Source: Stentor coeruleus
Lineage: Eukaryota > Ciliophora > Heterotrichea > Heterotrichida > Stentoridae
Direction: 5' to 3'
Assembly (NCBI GenBank): GCA_001970955.1
Contig: MPUH01000755.1
Span: 1 to 36,541, forward strand
Length of the DNA stretch: 36,541 nucleotides
The notes beneath the pieces were generated by a model, which saw nothing but the letters and a program-made list of their open reading frames with translations, was not told the origin of the DNA and did not search any database. Below, one piece after another: positions 1-9,029 of the stretch. Within the stretch, counting starts at the first letter, position 1; every line of letters starts with the position of its first letter. Both the position numbers and the translations under genes were made by a program.

Positions 1-132
1 CTTGATCCATTATAAAGTAGTAATAAATTTAAGAAATCTTAGGAGAATATGCTGATGTATTATAAGCTAGTTTATTATAATTTTATGATTACTTTACTAT
101 TATTAGTAACTATAGATAAGATAATTTTAAAG

Positions 133-561
133 CTAGAGTTTTAGTTTTCTTATAAATTTTTTGATTTCTTCAGCAGCTGGGTGATCCTCTTCTTGCGTGC
201 TAGAATGGTTTTCTGTCTCTTTTACTTCTTTAAGTGCAAAAGATAATCCTTCAGGACTCTTTAAATATGAAACTTTTCCTGCATCACTTTCTACGCTCGG
301 GCCTTCAGTTTGACAACCATATTTTTGCACTCTATCCAAAACTTCTTCAAAATTTTTACTCTGAAACATAAGTATCGGATTAAACCCAGTGTATGTATAA
401 GCCAAAGATGGGGCTTTTGAAATTATAATAGTTGTTCCATTTGTATCTTGAACTTCAGCATAATTTTCAGATAAGTTGACACATCGCAAACCTAGTGCTT
501 CAGTATAAAGTCCTAAACTTTTCATGACATTTGGTGTAAATAGTAAAATTCTCACAAACAT
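133..561 (-). CDS. VOC (glyoxalase/bleomycin-resistance fold) domain protein
   Basis: The 142-residue protein has one VOC module over about residues 1-112: an opening strand, the helix phrase ALGL, a central strand, and a second half ending with SPEG followed by a beta strand (SFALKEV). This is the vicinal oxygen chelate fold used by glyoxalases, dioxygenases and resistance proteins. The first strand lacks the His that many members use as metal ligand, so enzyme activity and substrate cannot be assigned. Residues 113-142 are a charged, probably disordered tail. The start is the only ATG before the conserved first strand. It lies 63 bp from the divergent WD40 start, so the two genes must share a very short promoter region. 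The stop is TAG. The fold call is fairly sure; the function is unknown. Confidence 0.8.
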   Translation of the reverse strand: MFVRILLFTPNVMKSLGLYTEALGLRCVNLSENYAEVQDTNGTTIIISKAPSLAYTYTGFNPILMFQSKNFEEVLDRVQKYGCQTEGPSVESDAGKVSYLKSPEGLSFALKEVKETENHSSTQEEDHPAAEEIKKFIRKLKL

Positions 562-624
562 TATTATATTATATGAATAAGTTTATAAGATCTTAACTTT
601 TCTTAAGGATATTTTTCTATAAAG
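562..624. promoter_or_regulatory. 63-bp divergent intergenic region
   Basis: This AT-rich spacer separates the VOC start (minus strand) from the WD40 start (plus strand). Both promoters and 5' UTRs must fit in 63 bp, or extend into the neighbouring gene. No specific motif is claimed. Confidence 0.5.
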
Positions 625-2626
625 ATGTCTAAAGCTTTTAGGACTAATCGATCAGAGAAATCAGAAGTAAATAGAAAGATGATAGTTCCAATACCTAAAC
701 TTGATACAAAACAGTGCTTGCGTCCTTTTTCACATTATTGTGATAATAAAAAACCTAAAACATCAAAATTCACGTTTAATGAGAATTCTGATACAGTATC
801 ACTAGAAGCTTCTTTTGGCTTATATACTGAAGGTCATTTTCACTGTATAAATCGCATTCTTATTAATCACTCTTATACAAAAATTATTACAATATCACAT
901 GAAAGAATTATAAAAGTTTGGAATATACAAGAATCATGTATATTTGGAACTTTAGAAGGCCATTCAGGACGTATATTATGCATAAGTCTTACAAGAGATG
1001 ATAAATATTTAATATCCGGTTCGTTTGACTGGACAGTTTGCTTATGGAATATGAATAAAATGACTCTTAAATTTAAACTAAGAGGACACATCAATAAAAT
1101 CAGCTGTATTTTACTAAGTTTAAATGAAAAATATATTTATTCAGGTTCAAAAGATACATCAATCAACATATGGAATCTAAGTAATGGGCAATTAATATCA
1201 TCTTTAAATGGTCATAGTAATAATATTGGAGCACTAGCTTTACATCCTAATGGCTTATTACTCGCATCAGGATCTGAAGATAAAAGTATAAGACTTTGGA
1301 ATATAGAAAAAATGTCATTCGATAAAGGATTATTTGAACATAATTCAAATGTGAATATTTTAAAATTTACACCTAATGGGGATTTTCTAGTTTCTGTTTC
1401 AGAAGATTGTACTATAATTATATGGATTTATACATCTGGTATTATGGCTGCTAGATTATATGGGCATAAACAATTCATAAAAAGTTTAGAAATATCTAAT
1501 GATAATAAATATATACTAACAGGATCTGAAGATTGCACTATTAAGATGTGGAGTATACCTGATAAAAATTTAATTGTTACATATAAAGGACATCATAAAG
1601 AAGTTATAAACGCTTTTTTTACTAGTGATGAAAATGAAATTATTTCAGCTTCAGTTGATGGGAGCATAAGATTGTGGAGCACCAATGATTTTTCTTATAA
1701 AATAATTGGAAGCATGAATTGCGATATAACAGCTTTAGATATTCATCATAATAATGAAAAAATTGTATGTGCTTCAAGCAATATTAATTTACAAATTTGG
1801 TGTGTAAAAGCATCATAATAATGAAAAAATTGTATGTGCTTCAAGCAATATTAATTTACAAATTTGGTGTGTAAAAGAAAAAAATTGCATTGCTACTTTA
1901 AATGCCCATACTGATTCAGTTATTTGTGCTGTGATAAATAAAAATAAAACACTAGCTTTAACTGGAGGTGAAGATTTCATTATAAGAGTTTGGAAGACAA
2001 GAAGTAAGCAATGTATTGCTTGTCTTAAAGGACACAAAAATTCAGTGTTAAGTTTAGCTATTTCTGTTGATAATAACATAGCTGCATCAGGCTCACAGGA
2101 TAGATCAATAATTATTTGGGACTTAAAAAAGTTTATCCTTATATATTCTTTTACAAATCACGAAAGCGGAGTCCTCGCATTATTATTTTCTGATAATAAT
2201 CAGTATTTATTATCAAGTTCTTATGACCAAAGCATACGAATATGGAATATTCCAAAAAAAAATCAGTTATTTTTGATTAAGTATAATGTAGGCATTTCTG
2301 ACAAGCTAGCGATTACTGATGATAATATTTATGTGGCTTATGAAAATTTAGAAAAAAAATTATTTGTTTGGAATTTACAAAAGAAAAAACAAGAAATTAT
2401 GATAAATGGATACAAAAATTTTATAAAGAGCTTGGCAATTGGATATAGAGGAAATCTTATGGTTGCAGGACTTGGAAAATATGCACAGGTATGGAAATTA
2501 GTATTTAAACAAAAAATAAATGCTGTAAAGGTAGTTAAATTACAAAGCAATTATAAAGTTAATAATCCAGAACTTAAGAATAATGAACTAGTCAATAATC
2601 GTTGTTGTGGCTGTGTAGTTTTTTAA
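625..2626 (+). CDS. WD40-repeat protein with two beta-propellers and C-terminal CaaX box; frame broken by a 67-bp duplication
   Basis: The first part (625-1818) encodes a basic leader of about 70 residues and then successive WD repeats with GH dipeptides and closing phrases such as KVWNI, CLWNM, NIWNL and RLWNI. The second part (from 1878 to 2626, in the next frame) continues with further repeats (RVWK, IIWDL, RIWNI). The break is caused by an exact 67-bp tandem duplication, 1744-1810 repeated at 1811-1877. Counting the duplicated unit once restores one open frame of 644 codons whose repeat spacing is normal across the join. That length suits about 13-14 repeats, i.e. two seven-bladed propellers, normally protein-interaction scaffolds. 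The protein ends CCGCVVF, a CaaX prenylation signal with extra cysteines. The partner and process are unknown. As written, the DNA would make a truncated 397-residue protein. Confidence 0.85.
1744..1877. repeat. Exact 67-bp tandem duplication inside the WD40 gene
   Basis: 1744-1810 and 1811-1877 are identical, and the flanking bases differ immediately outside. Since 67 is not a multiple of 3, the second copy shifts the frame and brings in a stop after four extra bases of coding sequence. Similar exact duplications elsewhere in the window sit at explicit N joins, so an assembly error is the likely cause. Confidence 0.95.
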
Positions 2627-2728
2627 TAAATAAGCATTAAACTTAATAATTGTAAAAAAATGAAAAAATCATGAGTATTACTCATTTTCTTTAAAGATAT
2701 GGAATATTTAATCGAGCTAAATATCTAA

Positions 2729-3793
2729 TTAACTAGAGCATTTAAGAGTTTTCCGCTGTTCATAACTTTTTATAGCAGCAATGTAATGAAAAATAGCGGC
2801 AAAAACTATCATGCAATGCCATATATTATGGGAATTGCCTATATAATCAAGTTTGCCTTGAAAATAGCGCTCAGGAAAGCGAAAGATATAGATAAGAACG
2901 CCTAATACATAAAAAACGCCCATAAGAACATAAAACACAAGAGCATCAGTAAACTCATAAGCTTGAGGCCTGTATAAAAGTTACAAAAGTGAAAGATGCC
3001 CAATAGGAATTACCCCAAGCAGTCCAAGTACTAAAAATATGACTCCTCTAAACCATCTGTAGTGAGGCTCTTGAAAATTAGAAGAAAATGTCACAGCAAA
3101 CACAATCCCTGAACATACAGAAATGGCAATTAAGTAAAGGTAAATAAGTTCTTCTTCACAAAAAAATAAATAATAAATCGGTGGAAAGAATGAACCACAT
3201 ATAAGTATTGCTATGCCAGCATAATCCAAATTATTCATGACAACTTTAGTCTTATGGGAATGAGCATTAAAAAGGTGGAATAATGTTGAACACATTAGAC
3301 AAGCCAGAGCTGAAAGTAGAAAAACAAGAATAGGCCATCTCTTGACCTCCTGAACAGGAACATCGTAAAGATTTTCATACTTTTCAAGAAGGCCTAAAAC
3401 TAAAGATACTGTGGTGTTGCATGATTCTTCATATATTTGTACTATGCCGCTTTGTGAAAGTTCTTGTAACATAAAAGCGAGGGAGTCAGAAATAGCTTTT
3501 TTTGTGAGCTGATACTCATCGTGTATTGTAGAAATGTACTCCCGATAGTACAAAGAGTTTGAAGAGTAGTCTGTTGTGAAGATGAAATAAATTAGCATCC
3601 CCAAAAACATCATGGCTCCCACCAAGTGAGTCCAAATATTCACAGTTTCATTGTGAATAAGAAACATGCTTCTTATTATCTTTGAATATGAGTTAAAGTT
3701 CAATCTGTAGCCTTTTTCGATAAATTCGTTGTCTTGCAAATATTTGTGGAATTCATCCAACTGGCCAATCCTTTCCTTATACATAATATCCAT
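2729..3793 (-). CDS. PAQR family membrane receptor (AdipoR/haemolysin-III-like), copy 1, two exons
   Basis: The coding sequence is complement(join(2729..2969,2985..3793)), 349 residues after removal of a 15-nt intron at 2970-2984. It carries the PAQR signature: NETVNIWTHLVGA at 49-60, the first His of the zinc site at H173 in LFHLFNAHS, D190 in LDYAGIAILICGSF, and the HxxxH pair H317/H321 in NSHNIWHC. There are about seven membrane segments. PAQR proteins are seven-helix receptors or ceramidase-like enzymes with a Zn site made of these residues; all of them are present here. About 80 residues, with an NTT glycosylation site next to a Cys (125-128), separate TM1 and TM2, much longer than in animal AdipoR. 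The ligand is unknown. A paralogue with the same intron position lies at 23946-25019. Confidence 0.93.
2970..2984 (-). other. 15-nt intron of PAQR copy 1
   Basis: On the minus strand the intron reads GTAACTTTTATACAG. Unspliced, the frame stops at once (TTG TAA). Spliced, it reads on as LLPQAYEFTDAL into the last two PAQR helices. The intron is in phase 2. Confidence 0.95.
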
Positions 3794-4847
3794 TTTTCAT
3801 TAGGAGATATGAATAATTACCACTAAGGGATGTCGGTATTAAATTCTAAAAAGTTTATCTAGTCTTTTTATTTCAAAACAAAGACTTTAAGTAATGTGTA
3901 ATTTGAATATATTTTGATTTAAAGTGTCAAGCATGAATAATAGCTACAATTTAAGGTCATTCAATTTGCCTAAACATGAGAGATAGAAAAAGAAAATGGA
4001 TCCTCCCAGCTCAAGTAGAAAATACTACCTATTTAGGGTTACATGCTAATTATTATAAAGTAACATTTACATCTGGAATATTATGCTAAAACAATTTATT
4101 ATAATACGTCATATATTATTAACTATGCTTTTAAAGCATATGAAAAATTGCATAAACCCAAAACTTTTAACTTGTAATTCCTTTCTTCTCGGCTCATTGT
4201 TGTCAAAAAATCTATATTGGATTCGATTTAATCAATAAAATTACGGATATTTTAAAAGAAAAGGTACTCCAATTCTAAGTTTCAATTTAGTATTATGTCT
4301 AAAGATTATACACCTGTCTTATATGAATTAAAAATTAAGCTGTCTAAACAAAGAGAATTTAAGTTTATCTCATGTGTTAATACTCCTCTTAAAGAAGATG
4401 CTTGGTCGCATCTAGGTATATTTACGTTTTCTTTATTAAATCCATTTTTACTTTTAATATACGTGTTTCAATATAAAACTTTCTTGCTATTTTGATTAAG
4501 ATTTCAAAGAATTATATATAAACTTATATACATAGTTTTTACTTTTAATACACAAAGAATACCTTTTTGGATTATATTTTAAATATTACAAGTAAATAAG
4601 ATATAATTCTTATTAACCATAATCTCTATTTCTTTACTAAGCAAGTATGCAAATATGCAGCTTTCAATATTCTTAGTTTTTGTTTAAAAGTGCATCTCAA
4701 TAAAATCTATATGTTATTACGAAAATCTTCCATTTTCTAAATAATAAATACAATATAATAGCATGCTTTACTATAAATAAAGTATTTGATATCTTATTTC
4801 ATAGTTTTTATGATTTTCATTAAAAAAACTGCATTAAATTTGATATC
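3794..4847. other. Gene-poor AT-rich stretch
   Basis: No intact recognisable gene is present. The plus strand holds a 37-codon frame (3976-4089, starting MRDRKRKW) and a 66-codon frame (4295-4495, starting MSKDYTPV and ending in a hydrophobic stretch). Neither matches a family I know, and both could be gene relics. The rest is AT-rich with no clear structure. Confidence 0.5.
4295..4495 (+). pseudogene. Small uncharacterised reading frame, possible gene relic
   Basis: This 66-codon frame begins with ATG. Residues 1-40 are mixed and soluble (LKEDAWSHLG near 32-41), and the last 22 residues are strongly hydrophobic. It is the only frame of note in this gap and has richer composition than its flanks, which suggests past or present coding. 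The abrupt hydrophobic end just before AT-rich DNA looks like truncation. I do not recognise it; it may not be expressed. Confidence 0.2.
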
Positions 4848-5822
4848 TTATAACTCCTTATCATAACTATTATAATCAACTCCTACTGTCAATTCATCAT
4901 TTGTAAAATCTTTGACTAGTGCCTCTTTAATAGCCTTCGTCACTCTTCCTTCTGTTGTAGTAATTTGACTTCCATTCAAAGCTAAAACTTCCAACACATA
5001 GTCTCTCTCAATTATCATAGCCTCACTAGCATTAACAGCTTCCTCAACAGATAACTCTCTAATTTCAATTTGATTTATAATCTCTTGTCTGCAAAGATCT
5101 TCAGCAAATTTCACAACTCTATCAATCGGTGTTTGACATGTATCTACTTCAAAATTAGGTGTTACAAATTTTCTATCATGTGTTACTATGCAGATTGTAT
5201 TTTCAGACTCAATAAAATTGTTATTTTCATCAACAAGTAGTCCTCGACATCCACCTTGGTTTTTTGAGTTCATACTACATAAGATGTTAACTAAGTATTT
5301 CGAATTCCTATACAAATTGTGAAATCTTTTGGTTATTGGCAATGATAATGTAAATTCGCTTACAGGGCAAATTGTATCTTTTATTTCATGCTTCTGAGCG
5401 ACAGCATAGAAAGTTGAAAGGTCTTTTATTGGGACAATCATCATATTGCCACGTCCAGAACTTACCCAATATTTAATTTGAACGTTTTGCATTTGAGTGA
5501 AAGCTGCTAAGTCGAGTAAGACTTTACAGATATCTTCATTGGTCATAGGCAGTTGGATATTGATTCTCTCTGCAGCTTTGAGGATTTTCTGTACACTTTC
5601 TGTGAGTCTATAAGCTTTTCCATTGATTATGTTTACTAGTCCATAAACGCAATGTCCTCGATGAACAAGATGATCATCTATTGGAATGGACATTAATGAT
5701 TTGTCTGCAATTATACCATTTATAGCTGAGCTGTACATTGCCACAATTGAACTCCTAGTGTAGATTGGGCATGAATCAAAAGCTTCAAAGATTTTACTAC
5801 TTGAATTCAATATCCTTAGCAT
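4848..5822 (-). CDS. Class IV (D-amino-acid/branched-chain type) aminotransferase homologue lacking the PLP lysine
   Basis: The 324-residue protein has the fold-type IV transaminase layout seen in plant and protist D-amino-acid transaminases. These include DDHLVHRGHCVYG near 49-61 (family: D-x-x-V-H-R-G-H), INGKAYRL (67-73), WVSSGRGNMMIVP (119-131) and the C-terminal substrate half with FIESENTICIV (203-212). These enzymes normally hold pyridoxal phosphate on a lysine in a phrase like TVKSVNYLPN. The gap-free equivalent here is LYRNSKYLVN (170-179), with Arg172 at the lysine position. K175 is nearby but off register. The protein may therefore be a non-catalytic homologue. The family Glu (E205) is kept. 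The reading frame is uninterrupted, so it does not look like a decayed gene. It is divergent from the MOK kinase gene over about 236 bp. Confidence 0.82.
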   Translation of the reverse strand: MLRILNSSSKIFEAFDSCPIYTRSSIVAMYSSAINGIIADKSLMSIPIDDHLVHRGHCVYGLVNIINGKAYRLTESVQKILKAAERINIQLPMTNEDICKVLLDLAAFTQMQNVQIKYWVSSGRGNMMIVPIKDLSTFYAVAQKHEIKDTICPVSEFTLSLPITKRFHNLYRNSKYLVNILCSMNSKNQGGCRGLLVDENNNFIESENTICIVTHDRKFVTPNFEVDTCQTPIDRVVKFAEDLCRQEIINQIEIRELSVEEAVNASEAMIIERDYVLEVLALNGSQITTTEGRVTKAIKEALVKDFTNDELTVGVDYNSYDKEL

Positions 5823-6058
5823 ATCTTTTTATAATAAGAATTGATTTTCTAATTATTCAGCTTACTTTTAAGCTTAAAATCTGTTATATATACATAAATA
5901 TAGTTATAAAATCATCCTTTATATTAAATAAATCACTCATCGATATCAATTATTCTCTCAGTCTCCCTTGGTAGTTTTAAAATAAAGTATTTCCTTTTAG
6001 TTAACTATAAAAAATTGAATTTCTGAAAATGCAAATGATAATAATAAGCTTAACGTGA
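5823..6058. promoter_or_regulatory. Divergent promoter region between aminotransferase and MOK kinase genes
   Basis: This 236-bp AT-rich spacer lies between two gene starts facing away from each other, so it must contain both promoters. No specific element can be named. Confidence 0.5.
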
Positions 6059-7192
6059 ATGCACAGTAAGACTTAAACAGAATACAGACTGATTTCGAAA
6101 AAAGGCGAAGGAACTTTTAGTGAAGTTCTCAAAGCCCAGAGTACAGTAACTGGTAGGTACGTGGCAATTAAGTGCATGAAAAGTCACTTTGACAACTCCG
6201 AGCAAGTGAATAATTTGCGAGAAATCCAAGCGTTAAGGCGTTTGTCTCCACATCCCAACATAATCAAACTTATTGAAGTAATCTAGTAACATCTATTCAG
6301 CGACGAGCCCACAGGACGTTTGGCATTAGTTTTTGAATTGATGGACCTGAATATGTATGAATGGATAAAAAACCGAAAAAGCCACCTGCCAGAAAGCAAG
6401 ATCAAAAACTATATTTTTCAGTTACTCAAAGCAATAGAACATACTCATACTAACGGGATCTTTCACAGAGATATCAAACCTGAAAATGTTCTCATCAGTA
6501 ATGATGCTCTGAAACTTGCAGACCTTGGCTCATGCCGTAGTATTAATTCTAAGCAGCCTTTTACCGAATATATTTCCACAAGATGGTATAGACCTCCTGA
6601 ATGCTTACTAACTGATGGATATTATGGATTTAAAATGGACTTATGGGGTGTAGGATGTGTGCTGTTTGAGGTAATAGCTTTATTTCCCCTTTTTCCCGGC
6701 AAAAACGAAATAGACCAGATAAAAAAAATCCATAACATACTTGGAACACCATCACAAGAGCTCCTTCAGAGATTTCAAAAACTTGCAACACATATGGAAA
6801 TTAAGTTTCCACAGAAAGAAGGTTCAGGAATTGATCCTTTAATACCACATGCATCTGAAAGCTGTAGGGATTTGATTAAGAAACTTTTGATTTATGAAGA
6901 AGATGCACGATATACTGCGGTTCAAGCTTTGAATCATCCATATTTTAGGGAATTTAGGGATGATACTTCGGCTATTAGTCATACTCCAAGCATACCAGAC
7001 TCGGATTTCGCTGCAGGTGAAAAGGAAGGAAAGAATAATAAAAAACTATTTCCAACAATCAATAAACCTGTAAAGAATACAAGTTTTTCGAAAATTTCTA
7101 TAGGGATGGATAAGTCTATAAGCAAAAATCTTCCTCATCTGAAACAGGCGTCACCTTATGCTAAAAAAACTATCTACAAACCATATTACTAG
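6059..7192 (+). CDS. MOK: MOK-type (RCK/MAK family) protein kinase, three exons
   Basis: The coding sequence is join(6059..6065,6081..6285,6301..7192), 367 residues after removing two 15-nt introns. Features in order: glycine loop KGEGTFSEV (10-18), catalytic lysine in VAIK (K33), the MOK-like phrase EQVNNLREIQALRRL (43-57), HRDIKPEN (126-133), DLG at 145-147 in place of DFG, SCRS then the activation motif TEY (159-161) in KQPFTEYISTRWYRPPE, and DLWGVGCVLFE. The domain closes near HPYFREFRD (about 300); a basic tail of about 65 residues follows. The TEY, KQP and CLLTDGYYG context identifies MOK among MAK/ICK/MOK kinases, a group tied to cilium length and intraflagellar transport. The tiny first exon (7 nt) is supported because splicing joins ATG directly to the YRLISKKGEG start of the domain. 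Confidence 0.94.
6066..6080 (+). other. 15-nt intron 1 of MOK kinase
   Basis: The intron reads GTAAGACTTAAACAG. It is in phase 1, after ATGCACA, and leaves a first exon of only 7 nt. Retention gives an in-frame TAA inside the intron. Confidence 0.85.
6286..6300 (+). other. 15-nt intron 2 of MOK kinase
   Basis: The intron reads GTAACATCTATTCAG. It is in phase 2; splicing restores EVIYDEPTGRLALVFELMD, the hinge region of the kinase. Retention gives TAG TAA immediately. Confidence 0.95.
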
Positions 7193-7642
7193 GTCTAACC
7201 TTGATTATATTAACTTAAAATATGACTTATTCGAATAGATTAAGTAAATGCTATATATTAATATAGCATCATGAGCTTATAATTATAAATTTATAATAAA
7301 GATCTTGTTTGGCATTAGAAATAAGCTATTTATTCTTAGAAATTGGTATTCTAAAGTAAATGCATCATAAATTTGTTAGTAAATAGACATTAAAGGAAAA
7401 ATTTACTTAAACTTTATTAAACTATTTTAATATAATAAAATATTAATAAATAATAAGTTGCATTTTATATCATCAAGCATTACGATACTTTACTTGATTA
7501 AATATATATAATCTCTACTTATTCTTTGCCTATTCAAAGAGATTTTTTATTAGCTCTCTTATATTTTTATCAAACTATTTATATTATTTTACCCAAAAAA
7601 TCATATACTGCATATAAAAAGTTGTAGTATTATATTTAATGC
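7193..7642. other. Convergent 3' intergenic region with inverted repeats
   Basis: The MOK gene and the RBR gene end towards each other here. The stretch is AT-rich and contains a perfect inverted repeat at 7248-7269 (9-bp arms ATGCTATAT / ATATAGCAT, 4-nt loop). A weaker 7-bp one lies near 7510-7543 (AATCTCT / AGAGATT). No coding capacity is seen. A role in transcript 3' ends is possible, but chance is also plausible at this base composition. Confidence 0.45.
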
Positions 7643-8674
7643 TTATCTATCTAGTTTAGCTTTGAACATCATATAGCCCAATAATGCTAAGGCATACAAA
7701 GGTAAGAATGCTATGACTAAGCTTAGCAGCAGCAAAAATCCGACAAAAGTTAAAAACACTGATGGGAAGTAAAGCAAAATCTTCAACAAAATCCACCAAT
7801 TTTTGTATTTCCGGCTTTTTCCATTGAACATAGCATCCATGCAGTACCAACCGAACACAAACGGAAGGTAAAATAATGAGAAAACCAAAATCATAGGTGA
7901 GAAGAATAGTATCAGCCCGCCATAAAACCATGGATGGTCATTGATAACCCGAATATAATTCTTGTCCCACATATTCCTATAGAAATAAATCACAAATGCA
8001 GGAATCAATGGGGTCAGGATATAAATAAAAAGAGTAAAAAATGGAACCCAGCATACTACTTCATTTTTCTTATCCTCAGCAATGCATAGCCAATAACGAT
8101 GGCTGCCAGTGTCTAGACTTCCACACTTCATACAGAAACTAGCACCACAATAACAAGTCATTTTCATACAACCAAATGATCTGGCAATCAAACAGGCGCA
8201 TCCTGGACATTCGATAACTGAGAAATTATCTAAAATATCTTGTCTTTCATGACTTGCTGTAGTTAAGATTTCCTTTTCACATGAGTTACATATCACTTGA
8301 TTTTTACCGTCATCTCTGCCAAAACCTTCACAGTTTACCACAGTGCACCACCTAACTGCCGGGTCTCTAAGCAATTTCCTTATTTTTCTTATGGCTTTAA
8401 ATTTTTTCCATATATCTTTATCGAGAACGCTACTTGCACACTTGTAGATGTCTTTATCGCAGTCGCTTCTAGGGCATTTCAAAGGATAGATACTGTTTTC
8501 TTCCCACATGAATGAAAAATACTCTGAAAAACACTTGTTGCAAAAAACATGCCCACAAGATCCACGTACAAATGAGTTTGAGGTGGAGTATTCATAACAA
8601 ATTTCACAGGACTCAATTACTTCTGTCACAACTTCATAGACAGAGCTTGATTGATCTAACTTTATATCGTCCAT
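7643..8674 (-). CDS. RBR (RING-IBR-RING) E3 ubiquitin ligase with C-terminal membrane segments
   Basis: The 343-residue protein carries RING1 with C23, C26, C40, H42, C45, C48, C67 and C72. A shortened IBR follows with C110, C115, C129 and C132. RING2 spans C156, C159, C169, C174, C176, C181 and C184, with H192 and C197. C169 in GCMKMTC corresponds to the thioester-forming cysteine of parkin/HOIP-type ligases, so the ligase chemistry looks intact. The second zinc site of the IBR (the C-x2-C-x4-H-x4-C half) is not evident. From about residue 207 to 335 there are four or so hydrophobic helices, giving a membrane-anchored RBR like the RNF19/RNF144 group. Expected role: ubiquitin transfer at an endomembrane. 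No intron is needed. Confidence 0.9.
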   Translation of the reverse strand: MDDIKLDQSSSVYEVVTEVIESCEICYEYSTSNSFVRGSCGHVFCNKCFSEYFSFMWEENSIYPLKCPRSDCDKDIYKCASSVLDKDIWKKFKAIRKIRKLLRDPAVRWCTVVNCEGFGRDDGKNQVICNSCEKEILTTASHERQDILDNFSVIECPGCACLIARSFGCMKMTCYCGASFCMKCGSLDTGSHRYWLCIAEDKKNEVVCWVPFFTLFIYILTPLIPAFVIYFYRNMWDKNYIRVINDHPWFYGGLILFFSPMILVFSLFYLPFVFGWYCMDAMFNGKSRKYKNWWILLKILLYFPSVFLTFVGFLLLLSLVIAFLPLYALALLGYMMFKAKLDR

Positions 8675-9029
8675 AATCTTCTAATATTAACCACTTGTTT
8701 TTAGACTCATATTTAAGTAGGACTATGTCTTATGAGTAGGTTTAAATTATAGCTTTAAAATTAGATGAAAATCGTTTTATTATGATTCAAAAATTATTTG
8801 GATTAGTGTGAATTATTATTAATTGTGTGGAAAATTTATGATTTTTTATGCAATGATTTTTTTGGGCTTTTTCAAATTTATTTTGTAGGAAATATGGGTA
8901 AAAGTTTGATTGTGATGGATTTAAAATTAGAATCCTTAAAAACTAATTCAGATGATTAACATATTGATAATTTACATAAATTTATATAGAATAAATATGA
9001 AAATTTCGTTTAAGAGTTCATTTAGTAGC

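Noticed and set aside
1..132. Telomere or chromosome end at the window start
   Set aside because: No short tandem CCCTAA-type repeat is present at either end of the window.
873..1094. Minus-strand frame of 73 codons inside the WD40 gene
   Set aside because: It is a shadow of the WD40 coding strand with no domain features.
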